Source: Acanthosepion lycidas
Lineage: Eukaryota > Mollusca > Cephalopoda > Sepiida > Sepiidae
Reading direction: 5' to 3'
Assembly (NCBI GenBank): GCA_963932145.1
Contig: OZ010573.1
Span: 87,656,826 to 87,720,825 of the forward strand
Length of the DNA stretch: 64,000 nucleotides
A model generated the notes under the pieces. It was not told where the DNA came from and searched no databases. It was given only the letters and a program-made list of their open reading frames with translations. The position numbers and the translations under genes were made by a program. Of the stretch, positions 54,797 to 64,000 are shown one piece after another. How positions within the stretch are numbered: the stretch's first letter is position 1; each line of letters opens with the position of its first letter.

Positions 54797-55040
54797 AGTT
54801 ACTTCTCACGCAACTCTTGCTTGTGAAACGCTCTTCCAACTTACTGACATTCTTGTCAACTCCGATTTTCAAAAATTTAAATGCGATGTGAATTGTTATC
54901 TTCAGTCTTCTTAATAATTATTCATTTATTGTCCTCTCTTCTTGTTTCTATATTTTATTTTTTTTCATATTCTATAAAAATTAGTATCCTCTTGCTTCTT
55001 AGTGGGTTTATTGCGTTGCTTGGGGTGAAATTATTAATAA
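54797..55040 (+). mobile_element. LINE family J 3' end
   Basis: SHATLACETLFQLTDI-like codons, FQKFKCDVNCYLQSS and a stop, then the 3' UTR with GTTGCTTGGGGTGAAATTAT near 55015-55034. Confidence 0.65.
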
Positions 55041-55138
55041 TAAAAAAGACATTGGTCAGGATGCAAAGACAGAATTGATCACAATAATGCATAAAATAAG
55101 AAAAAAAAAACTATTTTCTTCAAGATGTTATTGTGATA

Positions 55139-56330
55139 TATATGGTGCAGCTGGTATTTGAGGACAGATTTTATGAATTAGTAAAAACCTTGCTGAACAA
55201 ATGAATATAATTATATTTGATTACAAACAAGTAAACATTAAATTTAGCTAACTCTTATTTAATTTTATTCAATAAAACCACCACTAGCATCAATAACTGC
55301 CTCTACACGAGATCGAAATCGGCTGCAAGCTCTGATTAATTGGCCTTCATTTATGTTAAACATTACTCGAACTATTGCAGCTTTAGGAGAGTCTTTGATG
55401 TTATAAAATTGTTTATTAACCCTCATCTCAACAACGCTCCACACATAATAGTCTAGTGTATTGAGATCTGGAGAGTTAAAAGGCCAAATGTTGGGTTTGA
55501 TGTGGTCGTACAAATGGTCAGCCATCCATTATGTTCGTAGAGCCTTGTGGGATGGAGCCGAATCTTCCTGGAATATGTAAGGTCTGCCATTGCATATGTT
55601 GTCAATCCAGGGCTTGACAACTCTTTCTACAATATTAATATAAGCAGCAGCATTTACTCTAAGACATTGTGGGAAAAAGTGTGGTGACATAACATATCCT
55701 TCATTGCTAACACCACCCAATACCATAACACTTTAAAGAAATTGTATGCGCATCACTCTTGGTACTTCAGAAGGATCTGAAAAAATCCATCTGTCATTTC
55801 TTCTGTTAAGTTATTGATCTTGATCAAAATTTTTCTCATCTGAGACAAACCAAATCACACCAGCTTCTGAAGGATTTTTAAGTTTGTTTAAAAGCCTTTT
55901 GAATCTGTTTAACCGGTTTAAATTTGTTTTTTCAGACATTAATTGACCTCCCTTCATCACGTAGGACGCATGCAGCTTTTTGGAAATTGACCTCATTGAT
56001 TGACCTCAGTTTTCATCAATTGTCTGCTTGACTTCCTGAATAAATTCGGATGTTCTCACTTTATCAGAACGTGCCGAATGGGGAACTGTCAGCGTCTTCT
56101 AACTCTTTTCGTATCTTGTGGACAAATGACCTTGCAACTGTGAGGAAACGTGGAGTATCCAAATCGCTATGATCAGCCTTTAATGGCACAATCACAGCAT
56201 GCCTTTTCATTTCATTTGTTATCACAGGGTTTGCCATTCTTGATTTCTGAAAAATAAAAGCATTAGAAGTTAGTGGGAAGCAGTATTAATCTTAAATCTG
56301 TATGTTCTCAAATACCAGCCGCACCCTGTA
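55139..56330 (-). mobile_element. Tc1/mariner element, end to end (about 1.19 kb)
   Basis: The left end TATATGGTGCAGCTGGTATT (55139-) and the complement of the right end (TACAGGGTGCGGCTGGTATT, ending 56330) match at about 22 of 25 positions. TA at both extremes fits the family's target duplication. The transposase fills most of the interior on the minus strand. It is the only autonomous-type DNA element here whose two ends and reading frame can all be placed. Confidence 0.85.
55265..56237 (-). pseudogene. Tc1/mariner transposase pseudogene (DDxD type)
   Basis: The start is ATG at 56237 (MANPVITNEMKRHAVI). Next come VARSFVHKIRKELED, a stop-rich stretch, NPSEAGVIWFVSDEKNFDQD (first D), MVLGGVSNEGYVMSPHFFPQ, YIFQEDSAPSHKALRT (second D), then a stop at the position of TQDW. 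MADHLYDHIKPNIWP follows, then NSPDLNTLDYYVWSVVE (third D), ending GGFIE and a stop at 55265. I count 36 residues between the second and third D, wider than the 34 of classic mariners and near the maT (DD37D) type. About five stops or frameshifts; all three acids are kept. Confidence 0.85.
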
Positions 56331-56432
56331 TTTATCAATGAAATAGTAAATTTCCCAGTGGTATTTTATATTCCTGCAAATAGCAAGAAATGTCTTCTAC
56401 CATTAAATTCAGAATTATGACACATCAGAAAA

Positions 56433-57020
56433 TTAAAAACTGCACTGTTAGTTTTTCTTTATTATTATTATTTTCGGTCGAGTCAGCGCGGGTATTCATG
56501 AGTTTATCACGCCAACCGTCATGGTCCTGCATCAGTGTTGGAAGGTTATTACAGAGGCATTCTGTGTCATAATATAGCTGGTCAATAAAAGTAGTTGCTG
56601 GACAACCAAACGTCTTGCTCCATGGATAATTGCGCAGAAGAGTAGACCATTCACATATTCTAGTTCCCATAAATAGATTGTAGAAATATTAGGGATGTCT
56701 CCTTAAAGCTGTGATTTACTTGGAATTTGTTTCCACGAGATTCTAAGTATAACTCTCAGAATCTGAGTATAGAATCCATCAAGCTTAGACTGAAGGATTT
56801 TAGTTAATGTCCAGGGAGTGGCACCATACATTAATACCACTTCTACAATGGCTCGAAAGAATCTCTGTTTGAGGTTTTCTGGTAGATCATATTTCTAGAT
56901 TATATTAATTTTATTCAGGGCAGCCCAGGAATATTCACATCCTTTTCAGTAGAATTGATTTCGCTTCCCATGTATGTAAAAGATTCAACAGATTTTATTA
57001 ATTAACCTGAGTCAGTTTGT
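56433..57020 (-). pseudogene. LINE C-terminal fragment (fourth LINE type)
   Basis: The minus strand reads SVESFTYMGSEINSTEKDVN (56975-56915), WSSLL-like, then PWSKTFGCPATTFIDQLYYD, TECLCNNLPTLMQDHDGWRD and KLMNTRADSTENN (56625-56460). The order YLGS.I..TE.DI...GRP.T.Y.DQL..D.G....DL...M.DRDGWR is the C-terminus of another endonuclease-RT LINE lineage found in many invertebrates. The RT core is absent and the middle is broken. Confidence 0.65.
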
Positions 57021-57589
57021 ATTAAGCCTTGCTGGTTAAAACCTATGAATTCAGTAAGATATTGAAAAAAAGATTGAAGAAAAACATTTATATTGTTACA
57101 GAATAAAATCATTGATAGTGTCACAGAATAAAATCTATATAAAGAACTTACTCTGAGTTATATCAAATCACTGAAAAATAAAATAACATTGTTATGTCAA
57201 TAAAGTCATGATTTATTATTCTCGCTATTACGTTCATATTTATTGTTATACAAAAATATTTCGGCGGTTTCAATATTTGGCATTCTTCAGAGATCTCTCG
57301 TTTTAGTCTGTAACCTCGGAATTCTTAACCAAACCCTTCATTCGACCCACTGCGGGAGTTTCGGTTCACAATCCCGAGAGGTATGCCGAGTAAGACAACA
57401 CATATCTGATGAATGCCTTAGGGGAAAATAACTGAAAGGTTGTGAATATATCAACCAAGATGTGCATGTCAGACAGAATGACATACGAGAATGTACTAAA
57501 AAGCTCATAAGCCGACTATGAAGGAATGTTGCTAGAATCGTGAAATCTTGCATGCATTAACTTTAACACTTGTTAATAACTGCATTGTT
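57021..57589. other. No recognised feature
   Basis: Two overlapping frames at 57243-57553 on opposite strands. The plus one includes CRVRQHISDECLRGK. No family is recognised. Confidence 0.45.
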
Positions 57590-58060
57590 TCTCTCCAGGT
57601 AAACTTACACCTGACTATTCAAAGTAGTATCTTCATCCTGTTGGTAAAAAGCCATCCACAGTAGATATGACGCCATCATCTCTGCGATACTGGTTCCCAA
57701 AAAGAGCGTTTTCTTTTGGGGAACAGATGATAATGAAATGAGGAGAATAGGGATGCTGATTAAACGGTTCAGAACTCCTCTTTGATGCAGCAGTCATTGA
57801 AATCAAAGACTTGTGGGCTGTAGCATTATCCTGCTAAAACAAGACCACTTTCTTCAATTTTCATTGATCGCAATAAAGAAAATGCCTATTGCATCGTAAC
57901 ATACTGAGGCCATCACCTCCTCTGCAAATAAAACAACCTTGGCATTCTTTAAAACAGGTGAGGACGTGTTTTCAAATGCGTGGATTGTCTCTGTCTCTGG
58001 CCCATAAAGAAAACGTTTAAGGAAACCACGTGGACATGCCTGACACAATGATAATTTTTC
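57590..58060 (-). pseudogene. mariner transposase pseudogene
   Basis: The minus frame 58048-57854 has FLYGPETETIHAFENTSSPV, then AKVVLFAEEVMASVCYDAIG and IFFIAINEN, the mariner block YGYDPETE...W.HP.SP...VK.MA.VFWD..GI.FIDYL. It continues QDNATAHKSLISMTAASK (second catalytic D kept, 57827-57770) and PFNQHPYSPH (57755-57725, where SPDLAPSD is lost) and ends DDGVIST near 57660. Stops and frameshifts throughout, and the N-terminus is missing. Confidence 0.8.
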
Positions 58061-59348
58061 CTGTATTATGCTTTTTTTGTGATGTCAACAAGCACTTGCT
58101 GACAACTTTTGTCATGTCAACGAATAACCGTTGTCACATTGCAACGCTCGTTGTAATTGAGTCTTTGTAATTACCGTTGAACAATACTGGTGTCATACGT
58201 CGTCGAATATCACTCACACAAATAGTAATTGCTCAATAATACACGCTCGACTAGTAATCTGTATAGGGATCTGAATAGAGAAATAATATAGCGAATAGAG
58301 TAGAGAATAGCGGTCTGTATAGTAATAGAGGAGGGAATAGAAGTGCAGATCGATCTAGACGTCACGTGACTTCCTATATATGCGTTTCCTCTATCGCCAT
58401 GTGATCCACTTAATACAATAATGCGATCACCTCTGTTTGCTCACTGGCGATCTATGTTCATCCTCAAGTGTCGGTAGCGAGACTTTATTCCAATATAACA
58501 GCTTTCTGGAGGAATTTTGATCAGATGTAAGAAGACCCTGCACTCACCAAGCAGAAATCTTCGTCATACCAAAATCATTATACAGAATATTTTCAATTCT
58601 CTCACCGTATATGCTAATAGCATTAGTATTTTGATTTATAGTGAATCGCCTATCATACATCAATTTTTTCCACCGGTGGTGTTAGTTACTGGATGTTCAG
58701 TTCTTGATTCAACTTAAAGACTCTCTCTTTCAGGCTTAAATATATTTGCCCACTAATATTATTAGCATGAATGTCCTTGGAGGCTAAACCCTTTATCTGA
58801 AGGTATTTGATGCCAAATGTTGTACATTATCAAGAAAAGTCGCTACTAGTTATTTTTGAAGTCTTCTTTGAACAGTTAGTTTACCTGGAAAGAAACAATG
58901 TATTTATTACTAAGAAGAGTTGAAATTAATGCATGCAATTACTCCTTCATAGTCACCTTTTGCATTTTTAAAGCTACCCTCATCTCAATACCTCTGTTAT
59001 AAATTAAAACAGATATGCATATTTGTCATGAATGTAAATATTATAATTACTGAAAATACGTGTTTCGTTTGACAACCATGTCTTAAAAAATGTAATTCTA
59101 TTTCTACTGTTATTTTTTATCGCAATTCTCTTATATAAAGAGCTTCTAGAATTTTAAGTGTTTGCTTATTATTGTTATTTTGATGAATTACTAATGTATT
59201 TTCGATTAATATCTGTCTAAAGTGTGAATTGCGCACACGTGTGTTACTTTAAATGTTCCGACATTGAACTATGCTTACTTAAATGAAACGTTTCAGGCTC
59301 AACATTTAGCAACTTCTACATGACTAACCTAGAAAATAACGGACTTAA
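58061..59348. other. No recognised feature
   Basis: 58260-58400 has loosely repeated AATAGA words (GAATAGAGAAATAATATAGC and similar). No coding motif. Confidence 0.5.
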
Positions 59349-59610
59349 TACCACAAGAAACCCACAGTTTATATAGGATATGTAGACGACATTCTCATTT
59401 TAGTGAAAGACATAGACAAAATACATAGACTACAAAAACTTTCAATAAACCCCGTACTTAAGTTCACATACGAACTTAATGACAATAAAATAACGTTTCT
59501 TAATATATTGACAGACACTGATAATAATGCATTTACTACCTTTTCATATAAAAACAAACTAGCATAAGCACGTGCACTCTCAACTATAAAAATTAATTCC
59601 CTATTAAAAA
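59349..59610 (+). pseudogene. PLE reverse transcriptase, first piece
   Basis: The frame beginning at 59349 reads YHKKPTVYIGYVDDILILVK (YVDD catalytic box at about 59373-59384), RLQKLSINPVLKFTYEL and NKITFLNILTDTDNN, the FLD-like block typical of Penelope RTs. One stop (TAA near 59563) follows, then STIKINSLLKSVL, still in frame, which runs straight into the minisatellite at 59611. No sequence upstream of the box is recognised. Confidence 0.75.
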
Positions 59611-60210
59611 GCGTCCTGGGTATGACGATAACCTACATCAGCGTCCTGGGTATGACGATAAACTACATCCACGTCCTGGGTATGACGATAAACTACATCC
59701 GCATCCTGGGTATGACGATAACCTACATCCGCGTCCTGGGTATGACGATAAACTACATCCGCATCCTGGGTATGACGATAACCTACATCCGCGTCCTGGG
59801 TATGACGATAAACTACATCCGCATCCTGGGTATGACGATAACCTACATCCACGTCCTGGGTATGACGATAAACTACATCCGCATCCTGGGTATGACGATA
59901 ACCTACATCCGCGTCCTGGGTATGACGATAACCTACATCCGCGTCCTGGGTATGACGATAACCTACAGCCACATCCTGGGTATGACGATAACCTACATCC
60001 GCGTCCTGGGTATGACGATAACCTACATCCGCGTCTTGGGTATGACGATAACCTACAGCCACATCCTGGGTATGACGATAACCTACATCCGCGTCCTGGG
60101 TATGACGATAACCTACATCCGCGTCCTGGGTATGACGATAAACTACATCCGCATCCTGGGTATGACGATAACTTACATCCGCGTCCTGGGTATGACGATA
60201 AACTATGTCC
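59611..60210 (+). repeat. 30-bp minisatellite, exactly 20 copies
   Basis: The unit begins GCGTCCTGGGTATGACGATA and continues A(C/A)CTACATCC: 20 copies, 600 bp, no length change. Variants are ordered, giving a 60-bp alternation over 59671-59910 and a 90-bp triplet (two identical triplets at 59911-60090, marked by CTACAGCC). Because 30 is a multiple of 3 and no stop occurs, both strands are open: plus (TITYIRVLGM)n, minus (YRHTQDADVG)n. The first unit continues the PLE frame at KSVL. Confidence 0.95.
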
Positions 60211-60234
60211 AACAACAAGGCTTCAGATAATGTT

Positions 60235-60425
60235 TTCGGAAAAATAATGTCGCCAGATATACGTTTTTGAAACAATAATGTTGACAGCTATACGTTTTTT
60301 GGAAAAGATGATGTTGCCAGCGATACGTTTTTTGAAACAATGTTGCCAGCTATACGTTTTTTGGTAAAAATAATGTTGCCAGCTATGCGTTTTTGAAACA
60401 ACAATTTGCCAGCTATATGTTTAAT
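60235..60425 (+). repeat. Second, diverged minisatellite
   Basis: About six units of 27-33 bp containing ATGTTGCCAGCTATACGTTT with variants (GTCGCCAGATATACG, TTGACAGCTATACG). Unrelated in sequence to the 30-bp array before it. Confidence 0.85.
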
Positions 60426-60449
60426 AGTACTGTATATTTATATGTATAG

Positions 60450-60456
<7 letters not shown>

Positions 60457-60539
<83 letters not shown>

Positions 60540-60540
60540 A
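60457..60540. repeat. (TA)n(TG)n compound microsatellite
   Basis: About 64 bp of TA and about 16 bp of TG. Confidence 0.97.
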
Positions 60541-60620
60541 TACCTTAATTTGGTATTAAATGACCCACAGTGGTTGATATGCCATAAAACCCAACCAACC
60601 AACCAACCAACCAACCCTTT
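60541..60620 (+). mobile_element. SINE tail ending in (AACC)n
   Basis: ATTTGGTATTAAATGACCCA, CAGTGGTTGATATGCC, ATAAAACCC and then AACC repeats (60590-60616). This is the best-preserved copy of the tail also seen at 5594 and 10423. The SINE head is missing, replaced by the TA/TG array. Confidence 0.6.
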
Positions 60621-60624
60621 TAAA

Positions 60625-60990
60625 AAAAAAATAGCTACTATAAGAAACTTAATAAACAGTACAAAATCAAACTCTTCCACAAGAAAGAATTTCTATACTG
60701 AATTAAAAAATATTGAAGAAGTCCTCCGTAATAATGATTTTCCTAATTACATAGTTAATGAACAAATTAGACGAGCTAGGGAATATAGACATAACTATGA
60801 AATATCATAATACATCATCAAATAACTCTAAACATATCAAACTATTATACCGTAATCAAAAGCATTCTAACTATAAACAGGAGGAAAAAATTCTAAACAA
60901 CCCCCTAAACACTATTATAAACCCACTTATCCAAGTGAAAAAATAAAATTAATTATAGACTATACTAAATTCAATATAAACTAGTCTTCC
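60625..60990 (+). pseudogene. PLE reverse transcriptase, second piece
   Basis: RKNFYTELKNIEEVLRNNDF and PNYIVNEQIRRAREYR (60690-60790) continue the PLE order after the gap. A frame change near 60800 gives HIKLLYRNQKHSNYKQEEKI and, in the third frame, KIKLIIDYTKFNIN (60938-60980). This is the region leading to the GIY-YIG endonuclease in Penelope-like elements; the endonuclease itself is absent. Confidence 0.7.
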
Positions 60991-61264
60991 AAAACTGTTT
61001 TTCTCCATCAACTACTAGCTTACAAAAGACCAACATTGTATATCAATTTAGTCAACTATGAGTATAGCAAAAAAGTTTTTAAATATTTGTAGAAGCAATG
61101 TTTTATATAAAATACTAAATTAAAATGTTATAATTAAAATCTTTTCCATTTTTAAATATTAAATAAAAATTACAATAGTTAACCCTCTAGCATAGGTAAA
61201 AATATTCGATTCGAATTTGGAACGATGTGAAACGGACAGTGAAAAAATATTTTGAATTTACGAA

Positions 61265-61325
61265 GCTACTGTACTCCCGAAGATGGTCTCAAATGAGATT
61301 GTAAAATAAAATTATTTGAAAGAAA
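61265..61325 (+). mobile_element. PLE tail motif
   Basis: CTCCCGAAGATGGTCTCAAA, TGAGATTGTAAAATAAAATT parallels CCTGAGGATGTCTG...GAAAGCTTGTAAAATAAAAA in the copies at 24505 and 31890. It lies where a PLE 3' tail is expected relative to the RT piece. A short stem (GTCTCAAATGAGAT) can form. Confidence 0.5.
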
Positions 61326-62274
61326 ATTTTTGAAATTTTCTTAATCAACTTTCTACAGCCACCAAGAAATTAATTCGAGGACTTGAAAGGATTAAAACTA
61401 AAATAAATATGTATAAATATTTGTCGTTGCCGCAATAAAACTGAAGAAAGTTTTTTTTTAAACATTGGAACGTGTTATGTATTGAGTGACATTGAAACGT
61501 GAATGGTTAATACCAAAATCCCGTCGGAAGAATTGAAGATATCTATTTTCATTTTTCGTAAACAAGGAAATTTGGTGCTGCTTCCCCTTGTCGAAAGTTG
61601 ATTTGAAATACCAAGAAGAAGTGGATAAGCCACCCATGTTCACTGGGGAGATTTAGTGATAGGTAATAATATGAGAGAGTGGAAGATGGGAATTACCCAG
61701 AATTATCAAATTCTCTTCCTTCGCCAGTTTGTCCATAAATACGAATGCGCGAAGCGAATTAGGCAGGAAAAAAAAAAGGAAGAGACGAGACCAAAGACAG
61801 GAGAGAGACTCACATAGTTATCGGCCGGTGAAAGCCTGGTCTTCAGCCTTGTGCCAGTCTTTACCAAAACAGCAAACCAGATTTTACCAGGTCAACAATT
61901 ATATCACTTCCGATATAGAGACGGGTTGTACTGATAATCAATTGCTTGCAAAATCTGATATAAATCAATTTTTTAATACGGAGGACTGATATAAAAACAG
62001 TATTTACTTTTGTTCAATTTATTTCAGTGTTATTTTTTTCCTTTACGCCTTCGCCCTGCTTGTACAAATCCAACACGAAGATAGCTGCGAGGATTCGTCC
62101 TTGGCCTCCTTATGATCAAACTTAAATCACAACGTGGGATAGGGCAGGTCTGAGATCGAAGCGTTCTTCATCTATCAGCTGTGGTGTTGTAAATCTTGGT
62201 CGACAGGGGAGGGGTTTGCACGATTACAAATAGACATAATACGACTTAATTATTTAACCAAACCTCCTTGAATA
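61326..62274. other. No recognised feature
   Basis: An 86-codon plus frame (61729-61989) has a basic N-terminal part and no known motif; not called as a gene. Confidence 0.45.
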
Positions 62275-62294
62275 TATATATATATATATGAAAA

Positions 62295-62351
<57 letters not shown>
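62275..62351. repeat. (TA)n microsatellite, interrupted
   Basis: Two TA blocks separated by TGAAAAGTGTGTG (62290-62302). Confidence 0.95.
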
Positions 62352-62355
<4 letters not shown>

Positions 62356-62420
62356 TATTTATATATTATATGCGCGGTACTTATTAGAAAGCGCTCAATA
62401 TCAGAGATAGAGCTAACATA

Positions 62421-62524
62421 TTTGGTTGGATTGATGTGAGTTTGTGACCCTGGGTTTCACGCTTTTGGGATTCTGACGATCGCAAAAGCGTGAAACCCAG
62501 GGTCACAAACTCGCATCACTCAAC

Positions 62525-62527
<3 letters not shown>
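62421..62527. repeat. Fold-back with 45-bp arms between TA arrays
   Basis: TTTGGTTGGATTGATGTGAG through CACGCTTTTG is repeated inverted as CAAAAGCGTG through CAACCAAA, with about 17 bp between and two or three mismatches or indels. The left arm equals 9639-9680. (TA)n begins directly at 62528. Confidence 0.85.

Positions 62528-62582
<55 letters not shown>
62528..62582. repeat. (TA)n microsatellite
   Basis: About 54 bp of pure TA. Confidence 0.97.
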
Positions 62583-62588
<6 letters not shown>

Positions 62589-63334
62589 TGGATGCGTTCG
62601 TGAGTGTGCGTGCGTGAGTTTCGTTGTATATGACAGACAAGTAATATTTAATTATTTTTTATTTAGTTTTTCAGCATTCTTAAATTTTTATCTTTGGTGA
62701 GAGTGAAAAAGTTTTCTTCTTGTCGATAGTCTGAAGACCGTTCGGCCATTACTTTAACTATTATGAAGAAAAATGTAAGAATGCTGGACGCTTTGAAAAA
62801 ATATTCAATAATTTTTTGTTGTCTGTCATACCAATGGTACATGATTAAACGCAAGGTAGGTGCCCAAATATATATATTAATATAAGTTAATAGATGGCGT
62901 CATAGTTTCATATTTAACTAAATAAAGTAGAACATTTGCAGCGGAACTCTAAAAAACAAATATTACTTTGAGAAAATATTAAAGTGTTAATTTTAAAGGA
63001 TTTTTCATTAGAAACGTTCACACCTACATTCTACGATTATCAATTTTTGTCTGAGTAATGGTGATGAAAACAAGCAAAATTATCACCTAAAAAAACCTCG
63101 CTGAATAATAGTTAAAGTAATGGCCGACAGGGCTTGAGATTAGGCGAGCGTATAGCAGTAAATGCTTATAATATCTGTTATTGCTTTATCAAATAGGAAT
63201 TCAAGTTATATAATAAAAAAAAATAACTCGATGAATTTATATTAAATGATGAATAAAACGGAGTATAAGAAATTAGATTTTTTTACGTAATTCAGGTTAC
63301 CGATTTTGAAATTGTAATATTTGTCGGAAAATAT
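62583..63334. other. No recognised feature
   Basis: No motif-bearing frame. Confidence 0.5.
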
Positions 63335-63880
63335 GACACAGACATCCGAAAGCATCTATGTATAGCGAAAGATGAATTCCTAAAGATAAATAAAGTGATA
63401 TGAAACGGGAAATTTTCGTAAGAAACAAAGAAAGGAAGATTGAATTTCTCTGCAATATCATTCCTTCCATACGGCAATAAATGTTGGACAATTCCTTCCA
63501 AGATAGAATGACTTAAGGCAACAGAGCTCTACATATAAATGTTGAGATAACATGAACGGAGCGTGTCAACAAACCAGGAAGTTTTAAGCAAATAAGAAAA
63601 AAAAAAGGCTCTTGTACTTAAAAGCAGAAATAAACAGTTTATCTTTCCGGGTTACATAATGAGAAAGTGGGATTGGAGAATCTCACACTCATAGGACATA
63701 TCAAAGAGAAAGATGCAAATAAAATATCCAATAATCTATCTAACGCCCTTGTTTAAATAAATAGAAGTGTAGGACATGAGATGGTTAATAAAAGTACCAA
63801 TATTTTTAGAAACTACAGTAAATGGGAAATTGTGAAGAGCCATGATAGGCCCCCGACTTGAAGCATATCATATAAAAGAA
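63335..63880 (+). pseudogene. LINE family E copy, 3' third
   Basis: The plus strand reads AKDEFLKINKV (63367), NGKFS and ETKKGRLNFSAISFLPYGNK (63423), CWTIPSKIE, then RVT**ESGIGESHTHRTYQR-like (63650-63700) and GKWEIVKSH (63822), ending before AAAGAAGAAGC. Several stops and frameshifts. It keeps the full order of blocks from the KRRIAIAKD region to the 3' end. Confidence 0.65.
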
Positions 63881-64000
63881 GAAGCAGATATCCATTTGCC
63901 ATAATATTAGGAATTTAATGTTATCTTATTTACGAGAACATATCGAAAATATTTGGTGTTAGTAAATTATTTGCCCTCAAGGCGATATGGAAACCTCTTC

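Noticed and set aside
59611..60210. CRISPR-like regular repeats
   Set aside because: The units are contiguous with no spacers and the context is eukaryotic; it is a minisatellite.
59604..60275. Frames of 202 and 223 codons on opposite strands
   Set aside because: Both follow from a 30-bp stop-free repeat unit. The minus frame has no supporting context; the plus frame is only the tail of a broken PLE RT.
61729..61989. 86-codon plus frame with a basic start
   Set aside because: No homology recognised, no promoter or polyadenylation context, and length is within chance for this window.

Overview
The window looks like intergenic or intronic DNA from a large, AT-rich, repeat-dense invertebrate genome. 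I infer a coleoid cephalopod (octopus-like) from the mixture seen: dozens of long (TA)n arrays, tRNA-derived SINEs, decayed LINEs with a shared TTGGGGTGAAATG 3' tail, Penelope-like elements (PLEs) and Tc1/mariner copies. This is recognition, not a database result. I find no host protein-coding gene, no intact rRNA or tRNA gene and no CRISPR. Nearly every long open frame belongs to a transposable element or a simple or tandem repeat.

Layout. 0-1.2 kb: a PLE reverse transcriptase (RT) 3' portion and its tail. 2.3-5.3 kb: fragments of an endonuclease-RT LINE ('family E'), one amplified as a 240-bp tandem triplet. 6.8-11.5 kb: TA arrays, a PLE fold-back, a palindromic mariner MITE and a decayed Tc1/Tc3-like transposase. 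12.9-23.6 kb: many 5'-truncated copies of a jockey/CR1-like LINE ('family J'), a LINE of a third type at 15.1-15.8 kb, a 283-bp tandem dimer, tRNA-type SINEs and a GAA-rich array holding a J insertion. 24-32 kb: PLE fold-backs, two MITEs, tRNA-like segments and a 1.4-kb Tc1 element. 33.8-34.3 kb: a small inverted-repeat element with an exon-like open frame. 37.4-40.0 kb: the longest LINE copy, family J on the minus strand, with endonuclease end, RT with YADD box, C-terminal domain and 3' tail. 41.8-43.3 kb: a purine-rich stretch with a 39-bp minisatellite. 46.0-46.7 kb: a 360-bp tandem dimer of a pogo-like MITE. 47.9-48.2 kb: a 5S-rRNA-like sequence joined to a tRNA-SINE. 48.6-51.4 kb: LINE fragments, one carrying both a nested SINE (12-bp target duplication) and a nested MITE. 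52.9-53.8 kb: a 29-bp minisatellite. 55.1-56.3 kb: an end-to-end Tc1/mariner element. 56.4-58.1 kb: a fourth LINE type and a mariner pseudogene. 59.3-61.3 kb: a PLE RT split by about 1 kb of minisatellites, a TA array and a SINE tail. 62.4 kb: a fold-back between two TA arrays. 63.3-63.9 kb: a last E copy.

How the parts relate. Autonomous-type elements (PLE, LINE J, LINE E and others, Tc1/mariner) are all damaged by stops, frameshifts or truncation. Non-autonomous elements (SINEs, palindromic MITEs) are better preserved and repeatedly lie inside older elements, giving a relative insertion order. The most unusual structure is the interplay of (TA)n arrays, PLE tails and inverted duplications, together with several minisatellites that stay open in several frames although they probably encode nothing.
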